Source of the DNA: Flavobacteriales bacterium
Lineage (GTDB): Bacteria > Bacteroidota > Bacteroidia > NS11-12g > UBA9320
Length of the DNA: 64,000 bases
Assembly (NCBI GenBank): GCA_020635435.1
Contig: JACJZU010000004.1
Span: forward strand, 62,001-126,000
Reading direction: 5' to 3'
In this document: positions 47,430-56,674 of the stretch, one piece after another
How positions within the stretch are numbered: position 1 is the stretch's first letter
Layout: each line of letters starts with the position of its first letter
Translations under genes and position numbers: made by a program
The notes under the pieces: model-generated
What the model saw: only the letters and a program-made list of their open reading frames with translations
Told to the model about the DNA's origin: nothing
Databases searched by the model: none

Positions 47430-48565
47430 GCGAATTCGTATTTATAGTTTTGAATGGATTTACAGATAAATTGTACTTGTTCCTCATCCATTTCGGTATG
47501 GATAGGCAGTGATAGCACCGATCGGGACAGCGATTCAGCAACAGGGAAACTCCCCTCAGGGTATTTCAATTGTTTGTAGGCCATCTGCAAGTGCAGCGGA
47601 ATTGGATAATAGATCATGCTCGGTATACCGAGATCGCTCAGATAAAGCCGCAGATCATCCCGATCCAAACCCTGCACACGCATTGTGTATTGGTGAAAAA
47701 CGTGCGTGGAATTCTCCATGTGCACCGGGATCTCAAAACGCGGATCGTCCCGCAGGGCATCGTCGTACTGTTCTGCCACCTTATGACGAGCGGAGTTGAA
47801 CCGATCAATATGCTGCAGTTTTACGTTAAGAACAGCAGCTTGAATACTGTCTAAACGGCTGTTGATCCCCACCAGATCGTGCTTGTATTTCTCGTACTGA
47901 CCGTGGTTGGCAACGGCTTCCATACGCTGCGCAAGCATGTCGCTGTTGGTGATCACTGCACCGCCATCACCAAAACAACCGAGGTTCTTGGAGGGAAAGA
48001 AAGATGTAGTGCCGATATGCCCCATCGTTCCCGTTTTTCGCTCCGAACCATCGGAGAAACGATACGTTGCGCCAATGGCCTGTGCATTATCTTCAACTAC
48101 ATACAGATCGTTTTTTGCGGCGAAGTTCAGGATGGGTTCCATGTCTGCACTTTGGCCGAATAGATGAACGGGCACTATGGCTCGTGTCTTCTCGGTAAGT
48201 GCCTGTTCAAGATTTTCCGGGTCCAGGTTGAATGTATGTGGATCAACATCCACTAAAACCGGCGTAAGACCTAAAAGAGCGATCACTTCTGCAGTGGCCA
48301 CGTAGGTGAAGCAGGGAACGATCACTTCGTCACCGGGTTTCAGTTCAAGTGCCATGAATGCGATCTGCAGCGCATCCGTTCCGTTCCCGCATCCGATCAC
48401 ATGTTTTGCTCCCAGATAATTGGCGAGGTTGTTATTGAAACGCTTGACCTGTGGACCTTTAATGAAATGCGACTCATTCAACACGCCTTGTATGGCTGCA
48501 TCCAATTCACCTCTCAAACGGAGGTATTGGTTATGCAGATCGACCATTTGTATCGCTCGGGTCAT
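47426..48565 (-). CDS. DegT/DnrJ/EryC1-family sugar aminotransferase (WbpE-like)
   Basis: A 379-residue PLP enzyme of the DegT/DnrJ/EryC1 family. It shows GCGNGTDALQIAFMAL, the cofactor region VEDNAQAIGA, and TTSFFPSKNLGCFGDGGA, where the Lys in SKN binds PLP. It would aminate a keto-sugar nucleotide. It is the first gene of the operon continuing with ugd, UXS, acetyltransferase and galE, all by 4-base overlaps. A possible -7 element (TAAGTTTG on the minus strand) lies just upstream. Operon divergent from the outer-membrane-protein gene at 48630. Confidence 0.9.
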   Translation of the reverse strand: MTRAIQMVDLHNQYLRLRGELDAAIQGVLNESHFIKGPQVKRFNNNLANYLGAKHVIGCGNGTDALQIAFMALELKPGDEVIVPCFTYVATAEVIALLGLTPVLVDVDPHTFNLDPENLEQALTEKTRAIVPVHLFGQSADMEPILNFAAKNDLYVVEDNAQAIGATYRFSDGSERKTGTMGHIGTTSFFPSKNLGCFGDGGAVITNSDMLAQRMEAVANHGQYEKYKHDLVGINSRLDSIQAAVLNVKLQHIDRFNSARHKVAEQYDDALRDDPRFEIPVHMENSTHVFHQYTMRVQGLDRDDLRLYLSDLGIPSMIYYPIPLHLQMAYKQLKYPEGSFPVAESLSRSVLSLPIHTEMDEEQVQFICKSIQNYKYEFA

Positions 48566-48576
48566 GAAAGGCGCTG

Positions 48577-48584
48577 CAAACTTA
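48577..48584 (-). promoter_or_regulatory. Possible -7 element of the nucleotide-sugar operon
   Basis: TAAGTTTG on the minus strand matches TAnnTTTG exactly and ends 11 bases before the aminotransferase ATG. That spacing would give a very short 5' leader. No -33 element was identified. Confidence 0.35.
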
Positions 48585-48629
48585 ATGAAATGTTTCCCTT
48601 TAGCGGCTTAATCCCTTTATTTGTGGGGA

Positions 48630-49406
48630 ATGAAACCATCCCGAATCTTTCCATTTTTCAGCCTGATCAGCCTGTTGGTCTCTTTTGACTCAGGCTGGGC
48701 ACAGAATTCCAAGGTAGGCTTTGAAGAACAAACCGGTTTTTTCCCAATGGTTCGTTACAGTTATCAGATCCCCGGAGGGGACTTGGCAGATCGTTTCGGC
48801 AACAACTCTGCCATTGGTGTGGAATTGGGATTCAAGAACGCCAAGAGTCTGATCTATGGGATCTCTTATGATTGGATGTTCGGGAATAACGTTCTGGAGC
48901 GCAGCATGTTCGATGATCTGCTGGGTCCTGAGGGACAATTGATCGACCGGGATGGTTTGTTTTCAGAGATCCGATTCAATCAACGCGGACACCTGATCCA
49001 GGTATTTGGGGGTAAGGTTTTTCCGGTAGGTGCGCTGAACCGGAATTCGGGATTGGTTCTTCAGGTAGGTGCCGGAGCCATGTACCACCGCATAGATATT
49101 CAGGCATCGACCACTAAAGTACCTCAGATAACAAACGAATACGAAAAAGGATATGACAAACTCAATGGCGGCTTGCTGCTGAGCGGATTTGCCGGCTATC
49201 AATACCTGGATCCGCGCAAGCGGGTAAATTTCAGGGTAGGGGTGAATCTCTCCCAGGCATTTACGCACAGTTTACGTTCTTACGATTTCGACCTGCGCGC
49301 ATACAATGATATGAAGCGAAAGGATATGCTCACGGGGTTGAGTCTGGGCATTATAATTCCGGTTTACACCAAAGATCCGGATGAAGAGCAGTTTTTCATT
49401 GATTGA
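48630..49406 (+). CDS. Outer-membrane beta-barrel protein
   Basis: A 258-residue protein; ATG 48630 (MKPSRIFPFFSLISLLVSFDSGWAQ) begins the signal peptide. The mature part alternates hydrophobic and polar residues in about eight strands (AIGVELGFKNAKSLIYGISYDWMFG, LIQVFGGKVFPVG, GLVLQVGAGAMYHRIDIQ, GLLLSGFAGYQYL), typical of a small outer-membrane barrel. It overlaps the start of waaA by one base (TGATG), so the two are translationally coupled. Its role, perhaps in LPS-related biology, is inferred only from that link. Confidence 0.75.
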   Translation: MKPSRIFPFFSLISLLVSFDSGWAQNSKVGFEEQTGFFPMVRYSYQIPGGDLADRFGNNSAIGVELGFKNAKSLIYGISYDWMFGNNVLERSMFDDLLGPEGQLIDRDGLFSEIRFNQRGHLIQVFGGKVFPVGALNRNSGLVLQVGAGAMYHRIDIQASTTKVPQITNEYEKGYDKLNGGLLLSGFAGYQYLDPRKRVNFRVGVNLSQAFTHSLRSYDFDLRAYNDMKRKDMLTGLSLGIIIPVYTKDPDEEQFFID

Positions 49407-50638
49407 TGACTTTCCTGTATTCAGCGGCTCTTGCGTTGATGCGTTTACTGTTGCCTTTGCCGGCCTTATTCATGCCGGGGGCCGCCAAATACATCCGTGT
49501 TCGCAGGAACTTCCGTGAACAGATACGGAAAGCGCGTCTCGCCTGCGGTGAATACCCGGTTCTATGGTTTCATTGCGCTTCATTGGGCGAATTCGAGATG
49601 GCCATTCCGGTTCTGGAATCCTTACGCGCCACAAAGAAATACAAGATCGTTGTTTCATTCTTTTCTCCGAGTGGCTACGAGGTGCGTTCCACACATCCGC
49701 TGATCGATGCAGCGTTCTACCTGCCTACGGATCTGCCCTGGCTGATGGGGCATACGGTATCTGTGCTGAAGCCCTCTGCAGTCTTTTTTGTGAAATACGA
49801 TTTCTGGTACAACCTCATCCGCAAATTGCACGAACGGGAAATACCCGTTTACCTGCTGAACGGTCTGTTGAGACCTGGTCATTATCTGCTCAAACCATGG
49901 GCTGCCTGGTTCAGAAAACAGATCAAAAGATTTAGGCATGTCTTTGTTCAGGACGAACAAACGGCAACTTATTTTTCAGGAATTGGGGTTCACCAATGCA
50001 CGCTCACCGGAGATCTGCGATTTGACCGGGTGGGAAATAAAGAAATTGAAGAGTTGGACAGGTTGGAGCGATTCAAGGGAGGGAAGTTTCTGTTATTGGC
50101 CGGAAGCAGCTGGCCTGAGGAGGAACTGCTTTTGGCTCGGTACCTGAACATGAGCACCCGCGATATTAAAATCGTGCTGGTTCCTCATGATATCTCAGCC
50201 GGACATATCGACGCCATTTGCAGTCAATTCACCCCATATGGTGTTGGAAGATGGACAGATGAAACCGATCATTCCAATAAAAGGGTATTGGTTTTGGATG
50301 TGATCGGGCTCCTGCGAAGAGCGTACAAGAGTGCAGATCTGGTATTTATAGGGGGAGGTTTCAGCGGAAATGTCCACAACGTACTCGAAGCAGCAGCAGT
50401 AGGCATGCCGATCTTATGTGGTCCGAAATCCGATAAATTTCCGGAGATACAACTCATGGAACAGGGCGGATACCTGCATCGTGTACGAGAGGCATCTGAT
50501 ATTCAACGCATTGTTGCAAAATATGCAGACGATCCATTGGCCCTATCGGATGCCTCTGCTAAATGCAAGGCATTTGTGCACATGCATCAGGGGGCAAGCC
50601 AAAAAGTGCTGCGGGTATTGAATTCGGAATTGGATTGA
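49406..50638 (+). CDS. waaA: 3-deoxy-D-manno-octulosonic acid (Kdo) transferase
   Basis: A 410-residue GT30-family enzyme; the ATG at 49406 sits in TGATG with the previous stop. It adds Kdo to lipid IVA at the inner membrane. Landmarks: N-terminal membrane anchor (SAALALMRLLLPLPALFMPG), WFHCASLGEFEMAIPVLESL, the KYDFWYNLIRKL motif, GDLRFDRVG and FIGGGFSGNVHNVLEAAAVGMPILCGPK. These match the whole family; no truncation. Confidence 0.95.
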   Translation: MTFLYSAALALMRLLLPLPALFMPGAAKYIRVRRNFREQIRKARLACGEYPVLWFHCASLGEFEMAIPVLESLRATKKYKIVVSFFSPSGYEVRSTHPLIDAAFYLPTDLPWLMGHTVSVLKPSAVFFVKYDFWYNLIRKLHEREIPVYLLNGLLRPGHYLLKPWAAWFRKQIKRFRHVFVQDEQTATYFSGIGVHQCTLTGDLRFDRVGNKEIEELDRLERFKGGKFLLLAGSSWPEEELLLARYLNMSTRDIKIVLVPHDISAGHIDAICSQFTPYGVGRWTDETDHSNKRVLVLDVIGLLRRAYKSADLVFIGGGFSGNVHNVLEAAAVGMPILCGPKSDKFPEIQLMEQGGYLHRVREASDIQRIVAKYADDPLALSDASAKCKAFVHMHQGASQKVLRVLNSELD

Positions 50639-50651
50639 GTGGATGGTGACT

Positions 50652-53600
50652 TCAACGGTAGCGCTGGTATTTGGTTTCATGGACTACTCTCTTACGCTTT
50701 TCGAATCGAAGTGATTCCCGAACCTCATCGAACAGTTCTTGCATTTCCTCATCGTCGTAATACGACAAATTGCGCCTCATAACATCAGTTGTAAGCGGAA
50801 TGCGTGTCGGATTTTCCGGTATCAGACCCACATAATCGATCTGCCACTCGTCGTCATTATCTTCCTCAGGATGTTTGAAAATATAAATATATCCTGCACC
50901 ATTCTTCCCAATAGCCTGAATGCGTTGATACAATTCGACACTGTCGGTATGTTCCGGTTTCACGCCTTCATAGAGTAAAGCCCGGGCAATGAACTCCGGT
51001 TCGAGGAACTTCGACGGAAACAGATCCGTTCGTCCGATCTGATCCAGCTCGCGGAAAAGCGTCAGGCGTGTTTCGTCCCGTTCAGCAAAATGGTTCCAGA
51101 AGCTGTCGTTCACACTACAGCCATGTAGCAGCACGCTGCAAAGGATACTTATCTTCAAGTCATCATCCCGAACGCGCAAGCTTCGCATGAAATAATCGGC
51201 AACCGTTTTGTCCCGCACATAAGGCAATAATATCGGTACAAAAGCGCGAACAATGGCATCGTAGTTGTACGATCGGTCTTCCTCATCGAAATAATTCTCA
51301 TCTTCTATCGGTGCAATGGCCATCTTCCGCTTCAGATTGTCCTTGGCCTCCCGCACTAGATCTTTCTTGTAGCGTTTATAGGTCCTTGGTTTGACCCAAT
51401 TGGAATCGAGCAGGTCGGCAAGCATTTCGAGTACGGGATACTTGTACTCGGAATAGTGGGCATATTGGAGCAAGTCGGGGTAAAGCAGGCGGAAAAGCTT
51501 GAGGCTGTCGTACCAATCCCAGAACATCCATTCGATCTCGGATGGGGAGGATAGCGGGGTTTCGAGATCCAATAGTTTCCCGATCTGTTCGGTTGAACGA
51601 CGGGTCTTCCGCTTCGCGAGACCTTTCAGAACTGCGATCTGTAGTTGTGCGGTATCGGCACTGCGGATGTAAACGGATTCGAGATAAGGCATAACCTGCG
51701 GATGTCTCAACTTACCCAGTTGCTCGATCAATTCCGCTCGGTGCTGGATTTTGAATTCGGGATGTTTGTAGGACTCGATCAAACGGATCAGTTCCGGAGC
51801 CTGCTCTGATGAAAATTCGACCTCATCAAGGGATTGAATGGCGTAAATGACGGCCAGACTATCCGAACCACGAAGATTCTGTAAGAGCACATCGGATTTC
51901 GACCGGTAATAAGGTAGGCCAACCGTACTGTCCTTTACTCGAAAGGAATCGAAAAATGTTCGTGCGAAAGGACTCAAACCCGATGCGGTATCGGTGGTTA
52001 CCCCGAACATATACACCCGATCGCCTGCCAGGACGCATCGGGCATGAATGCAGCGGGAGGAATTCGTATCGGAGAATATGAAATCCGCGAATGACGAATC
52101 GGCGGCAAAATGAGACTCCTTGAGGAATAGGCTCTGTTGGTGGAGAAATGATCTCAGTTCGCGCCGATACATGGAATCTCTTGTGGGTGCATGGAAATAA
52201 ACATCCAACTTTTGGTATCCCAGAAAGATGCGCTCGTCGGAGGGCAGTATTGAGAAATTCCGGAAACGGTTTTCCTCACCAAACCGATCTTTTGCATCTG
52301 GTTCTTTTTCGCGACGGAAAGTTCGAGCATTCCAGCCTGCGTATTTGACAGGGCTTCTGACACAATAATGAAGGTTCGTATCCACAAATTCCACGAAGGG
52401 GAATATGTAGGTGGGTTCAAAGAAATTCAGAGATCCAAAAAAGTCGGAAGGGAAGCTGGAGTCGGTATTCCGGAGCAGCAACTGGTAATAATGGGGGCCT
52501 TTGATCAAATGGTACAAGTGGATCCAATCTCCACTATCTCGACATCTTACATAACGGGCCGGGTATGCTCCACGATCATTGTGCTGCGCGTATTCCGCTT
52601 CCAGTTCAACGGATTCGAGGAACTTGTCCATCATGTAGTTAAGCTCGAAAGTGTCTTCTTCGATGTATCTGAAGTCGTGTAAACCCGCACGCCGTAGGCG
52701 GTAGAAATTTCCAGAGGCGTCCAGGCTTTGATATTCGATGTCGGAATTTCCCATGAGTACAGATGTCCTTCCGGATTCGCGTATGGGCAGGCCGGGCATG
52801 CGGATGCTGAGACCTGCGAGGGAATCGTGCCAGGTGCGAACATGATCATCTCCGCGATGAATTTGGAAGGTCCGGAATACCTCTTCGAGTTGGCCATTGT
52901 CGGGCAAATAATCGAGTGTCCCACTTACTTTAAAGATGAAATATTCAAGTTCGGTGGCCAGGATGAGATAGCGTTCGTGATTGCCTTTTCGGGTTCGGTT
53001 GAGGATGTCGAAACCCGGATAGCCATTTCTTTCAATGCGCTCCTGTTTCAGAATTTTACCGGGAATGCTCTCGTACAAAATGCTGTCGATCCGGGATAGG
53101 GCATATTCCGGACTTTCACCTCTGAGTGCACCATAGGTGCGGAAACGGGTTAGTGAATAGGTTGTACCATTATCCATCTCCGGGAAGAAATACATTTTGA
53201 TCTGCTTGTTTTCCGGGATCTCGAAAAAGGGTCCCGGCAAGGCTACCTCGAACAGGGAGTCGGAGCTGAAATATGTCTTGAACTGCTGGTCGACATATGT
53301 TCTTTCCAACAGGTTGCGCTTTTCCCGGCTTTGGTCATTGATCAGCCTTTGCACGGGTCGGAGTTTATACCCCAGGTGGCGGAGCATCTCGATCATTCCG
53401 GAATCTCCTGCCAGATGTGCCGCTCCTACTCCTGCGAAAACGGACAACCCATTTTTCAGTAGGGAATCCAGTTCGGAGACCATATTCCTGTTCCGTACCC
53501 AAAGCATGTATTTCTGGTGATTTATACCCGGGTTCAGGATCTTTTGGAGGGAATCTACCATGTCCAGGTCTCCGTTCCTGTAGGCATCTTCCATCATTTC

Positions 53601-54314
53601 CTGTGGTTTTTTGCCTTGTCGTACCAGTTTCTGATAGGGCTTTAGCAGATCTTCTTCCTTCTCGTCCGGATTGGGCTCCATGGATCGTCGGACGAGCTGA
53701 TTGGACTCCATGAAATCTTCCAGTCCGAGGATCTTCTTTCCCCACTTCTTACCTGCCTGATAGATGTACATGTCCAGGTAGGTGTCTTCCTCATAGTCGG
53801 CATTGGATCGCGAGTTGCGGTAGAGCATACCATTGACCATCCCGCTGTTGAAATTAAGTGCAGCGGCGAGTTGTTTGCGTTCAGGGGCATGTACGGCGAA
53901 GGCCTGACGGTAGAAATCCCGATAATAGCTCCCGGTTCGGTACAGAAGTCCATTTTCTTCCAGATATGCTGAGTCGAGCATGTAATTCAACCAACGTGAA
54001 GGGTCACTTTCGAGGGCAACATGGTCTACGGATCGGAGTGCCAGGAAGAAGCTGTCTCCGAGGTGAAATGCAACCTTATTGCTTACGTGCATAGTACCGT
54101 AGAGATAAGAAGGCGAACTTGTCTCATTACTCGTTATCTCCCACAACAACGAGGGATACCTGGGATTTGACTGCCCGGCACTCCCGAAGGTTGAGAGTAG
54201 AAACAGGGCACAGATGAAAGCATGAATGCTCAAGACTTCTAAATAGTTTGAAGTGCCGTATCTGAAAGGCTCGCGGAATGGATGAATATGTGGGTATTTA
54301 ATGGAAGATCTCAA
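50652..54314 (-). CDS. Very large TraB/GumN-domain exported protein with HEAT-like C-terminal region
   Basis: A 1220-residue protein starting with TTG at 54314, 3 bases after the dtd stop; a TTG at 54233 gives a neater signal peptide (MSIHAFICALFLLSTFGSAG). Residues about 45-330 match TraB/GumN: LLWEITSNETSSPSYLYGTMHVSNKVAF, HVALESDPSRW, and FAGVGAAHLAGDSGMIEMLRHLGYKLRPV, the conserved His/Glu set. The middle 450 residues have no recognised domain, although FRIYS-like strands recur. The C-terminal ~350 residues consist of helix pairs (PELIRLIESYKHPEFKIQHRAELIEQL) resembling HEAT repeats. TraB members are membrane-associated inhibitors or proteases of unclear mechanism. Confidence 0.72.
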   Translation of the reverse strand: MRSSIKYPHIHPFREPFRYGTSNYLEVLSIHAFICALFLLSTFGSAGQSNPRYPSLLWEITSNETSSPSYLYGTMHVSNKVAFHLGDSFFLALRSVDHVALESDPSRWLNYMLDSAYLEENGLLYRTGSYYRDFYRQAFAVHAPERKQLAAALNFNSGMVNGMLYRNSRSNADYEEDTYLDMYIYQAGKKWGKKILGLEDFMESNQLVRRSMEPNPDEKEEDLLKPYQKLVRQGKKPQEMMEDAYRNGDLDMVDSLQKILNPGINHQKYMLWVRNRNMVSELDSLLKNGLSVFAGVGAAHLAGDSGMIEMLRHLGYKLRPVQRLINDQSREKRNLLERTYVDQQFKTYFSSDSLFEVALPGPFFEIPENKQIKMYFFPEMDNGTTYSLTRFRTYGALRGESPEYALSRIDSILYESIPGKILKQERIERNGYPGFDILNRTRKGNHERYLILATELEYFIFKVSGTLDYLPDNGQLEEVFRTFQIHRGDDHVRTWHDSLAGLSIRMPGLPIRESGRTSVLMGNSDIEYQSLDASGNFYRLRRAGLHDFRYIEEDTFELNYMMDKFLESVELEAEYAQHNDRGAYPARYVRCRDSGDWIHLYHLIKGPHYYQLLLRNTDSSFPSDFFGSLNFFEPTYIFPFVEFVDTNLHYCVRSPVKYAGWNARTFRREKEPDAKDRFGEENRFRNFSILPSDERIFLGYQKLDVYFHAPTRDSMYRRELRSFLHQQSLFLKESHFAADSSFADFIFSDTNSSRCIHARCVLAGDRVYMFGVTTDTASGLSPFARTFFDSFRVKDSTVGLPYYRSKSDVLLQNLRGSDSLAVIYAIQSLDEVEFSSEQAPELIRLIESYKHPEFKIQHRAELIEQLGKLRHPQVMPYLESVYIRSADTAQLQIAVLKGLAKRKTRRSTEQIGKLLDLETPLSSPSEIEWMFWDWYDSLKLFRLLYPDLLQYAHYSEYKYPVLEMLADLLDSNWVKPRTYKRYKKDLVREAKDNLKRKMAIAPIEDENYFDEEDRSYNYDAIVRAFVPILLPYVRDKTVADYFMRSLRVRDDDLKISILCSVLLHGCSVNDSFWNHFAERDETRLTLFRELDQIGRTDLFPSKFLEPEFIARALLYEGVKPEHTDSVELYQRIQAIGKNGAGYIYIFKHPEEDNDDEWQIDYVGLIPENPTRIPLTTDVMRRNLSYYDDEEMQELFDEVRESLRFEKRKRVVHETKYQRYR

Positions 54315-54317
54315 GAG

Positions 54318-54770
54318 CTACTCACGGTTTTTACTGTCGATCAAAATGGTCACGGGTCCGTCGTTGATCAGTCCGACTTGCATATCCGCTCCAAAAACAC
54401 CGGTTTGGAGTGAACAACCTGAATCTATCCTGAGTTGTTCGCAAAATGACCCATATAATGGTATGGCCTGCTCCGGGCGGGCGGCTCGAATGTAAGAAGG
54501 GCGGTTTCCTTTTCGGGTGGAGGCATGTAGGGTGAATTGACTCACAACGAGCAGTTCACCGGATACCTCGGATACACTCAGATTCATGATCCCAACCCCG
54601 TCGTTGAAAAGGCGTATCTGAGCAATTTTTTTCGACAGCCAGCTTATATCTTCCGAATTGTCATCGTGTTCAATTCCCAACAGGATCAACAAGCCTTTAC
54701 CGATACTGGCATATACCTTACCGGCGATCATCACTTCGGCACTTAGAACACGTTGAATTACCACTCTCAT
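54318..54770 (-). CDS. dtd: D-aminoacyl-tRNA deacylase
   Basis: A 150-residue homodimeric enzyme that removes D-amino acids from mischarged tRNA. The N-terminus MRVVIQRVLSAEVMIAGKVYASIGKGLLILLGI and the two cross-subunit motifs SQFTLHAST and NDGPVTI are intact. Its start overlaps the stop of the K+ channel gene by 4 bases (TGATG-type coupling as ATGA), and its stop is 3 bases from the TraB-like start, so a three-gene unit is likely. Confidence 0.95.
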   Translation of the reverse strand: MRVVIQRVLSAEVMIAGKVYASIGKGLLILLGIEHDDNSEDISWLSKKIAQIRLFNDGVGIMNLSVSEVSGELLVVSQFTLHASTRKGNRPSYIRAARPEQAIPLYGSFCEQLRIDSGCSLQTGVFGADMQVGLINDGPVTILIDSKNRE

Positions 54771-55114
54771 TCCTTGTTCCTCTCTCTTAAACGCTGACGG
54801 ATACGCTTTCGCCTGTCTTCACTCGACATATTGAAGTGGTGGTAAACCGAGTCGATGAAGCTCAGAATGATACCTATTCCCACGATGATGTAAAAAATGG
54901 TAAAGATCTTGCCGCCATCGGTTTGAGGTGCAAAATCGCCATAACCTACTGTGGTTAGGGTCACAACGCAGAAATAGAGGCTATCGATCCAAGTCCAGCC
55001 TTCCAGATTGTGGTAACTCGCTGAACCGATGATGAGCACGACAAGCGTTGTGTAAATGAGGTCGCGGTATTCCTTATCGCGGAGAAAGCTGATGATGATC
55101 CTGAAAAAAAGCAT
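54767..55114 (-). CDS. Two-helix potassium channel
   Basis: A 115-residue protein with two transmembrane helices (about 20-40 and 80-100) around a pore loop bearing the K+ selectivity filter TVGYGD (VTLTTVGYGDFAPQTDGGKIFTIFYIIVGIGIIL). No cytoplasmic RCK domain is attached; the basic C-terminus (SSEDRRKRIRQRLRERNKE) is short. It would form a tetrameric K+ channel. Its 3' end overlaps dtd by 4 bases. Confidence 0.9.
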   Translation of the reverse strand: MLFFRIIISFLRDKEYRDLIYTTLVVLIIGSASYHNLEGWTWIDSLYFCVVTLTTVGYGDFAPQTDGGKIFTIFYIIVGIGIILSFIDSVYHHFNMSSEDRRKRIRQRLRERNKE

Positions 55115-55133
55115 AGGGTAGGGGTTTATTGGA

Positions 55134-55715
55134 TCAGGACCGGACCCAGATCACCTTATCGGAGATCGGTCCTCTTTGACTTTTTGGAGAGACAGCATCT
55201 GCTTTCAATTTACCAAGATAAAAAATTCCCATACACTCCTCGTTATCGGGCAAATTGAGGATCCTGTGAAACTCCGGTGTGTAAACGAGGTTACCGGTGC
55301 TCCAATATCCGCGAATGTCGGGTGTGGCACTGATCGCCAACCAAAAATTTTGAACGGCGCATGCCACGGCATGTTGTTCTTCAAGACGGGGAATTCGGGC
55401 TTTCTCATCGTAAGCCACCGAGATGGCAATGGCATGGCTGAGTTTGGCAGCACGGTGCAGGTATTTTTCGAACTTGGCCTCGGAATAAGTCTCCGGTGCA
55501 GTTGTGCTCCGGTACAATTCGGCCATCTCTTGCATGAGTCTGTCCGTTGCCGGTCCACTGTAGATACGGAAACGCCAGGGTTCTGTATGCAAATGATTCG
55601 GCGCCCAATTGGCCAATTCGAGTAACTCTAAAATTTGGTGATCGGGAATCTTTTCCCCGCTGAATTGGGCGGGAAAAATGGAACGGCGCTTACGTATTAT
55701 GTCATCGATGACCAT
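55134..55715 (-). CDS. Nitroreductase-family flavoprotein
   Basis: A 193-residue protein. The nitroreductase core is seen as MVIDDIIRKRRSIFPAQF (FMN phosphate arginines), LLELANWAPNHLHTEPWRFRIYSG, and the C-terminal GIFYLGKLK. These FMN/NAD(P)H enzymes reduce nitro compounds, quinones or other acceptors in the cytoplasm. It lies 19 bases upstream of the K+ channel gene on the same strand and is divergent from sod, with 93 bases between. Substrate unknown. Confidence 0.9.
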   Translation of the reverse strand: MVIDDIIRKRRSIFPAQFSGEKIPDHQILELLELANWAPNHLHTEPWRFRIYSGPATDRLMQEMAELYRSTTAPETYSEAKFEKYLHRAAKLSHAIAISVAYDEKARIPRLEEQHAVACAVQNFWLAISATPDIRGYWSTGNLVYTPEFHRILNLPDNEECMGIFYLGKLKADAVSPKSQRGPISDKVIWVRS

Positions 55716-55753
55716 AAAAAATTCAGATTTCAGGGAACAATTTTAGGGTTTAG

Positions 55754-55783
55754 TTTGTGTATTTACAGACTAACCTAACTTTG
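55754..55783 (+). promoter_or_regulatory. sod promoter (TTTG - 18 - TAACTTTG) with inverted repeat
   Basis: TTTG (55754-55757), 18 bases, then TAACTTTG (55776-55783): a good match to the Bacteroidota -33/-7 promoter, 25 bases before the sod ATG. The spacer contains GGTTTAGT...ACTAACC, an imperfect inverted repeat that could be an operator. Confidence 0.7.
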
Positions 55784-55808
55784 TTACGCATAAACTAATC
55801 ATACAATT

Positions 55809-56408
<600 letters not shown>

Positions 56409-56427
56409 CCTGTTTTCGAGATATAGG

Positions 56428-56462
56428 AAAGCCCATTCGGATTGGTCCGGGTGGGCTTTTTT
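56428..56462 (+). terminator. Rho-independent terminator of sod
   Basis: AAAGCCCATTCGG - ATTGGT - CCGGGTGGGCTTTTTT: a 12-bp stem with two G-T pairs and a T-run, 20 bases after the sod stop. The 212 bases beyond it (to 56674) hold no gene; only the inverted repeat at 56649-56671 was recognised. Confidence 0.85.
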
Positions 56463-56648
56463 GATTGGGTTGAACCGGCCGGATTTATTTAAATCTCCAT
56501 GTGAAGTTTCCATAAGCAGATTTTCACCGGATTTATTTGAGGGCTCCACAAAGGCCCATGAACATATCCAGATCTCGATTGGAATACATTTTACGTAGTT
56601 ATCTGGTTAACTCTAGCTGAGTCACAATTCTGCAAGAAAAACTAAAAA

Positions 56649-56671
56649 ACTAGATTGCCTTAAAATCTAGT
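56649..56671. repeat. Inverted repeat adjoining the start of the 56675 gene
   Basis: ACTAGATT and AATCTAGT form a perfect 8-bp inverted repeat with a 7-base loop, ending 3 bases before ATG 56675. It could be an operator or a translation-hindering hairpin. Confidence 0.45.
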
Positions 56672-56674
56672 CCT

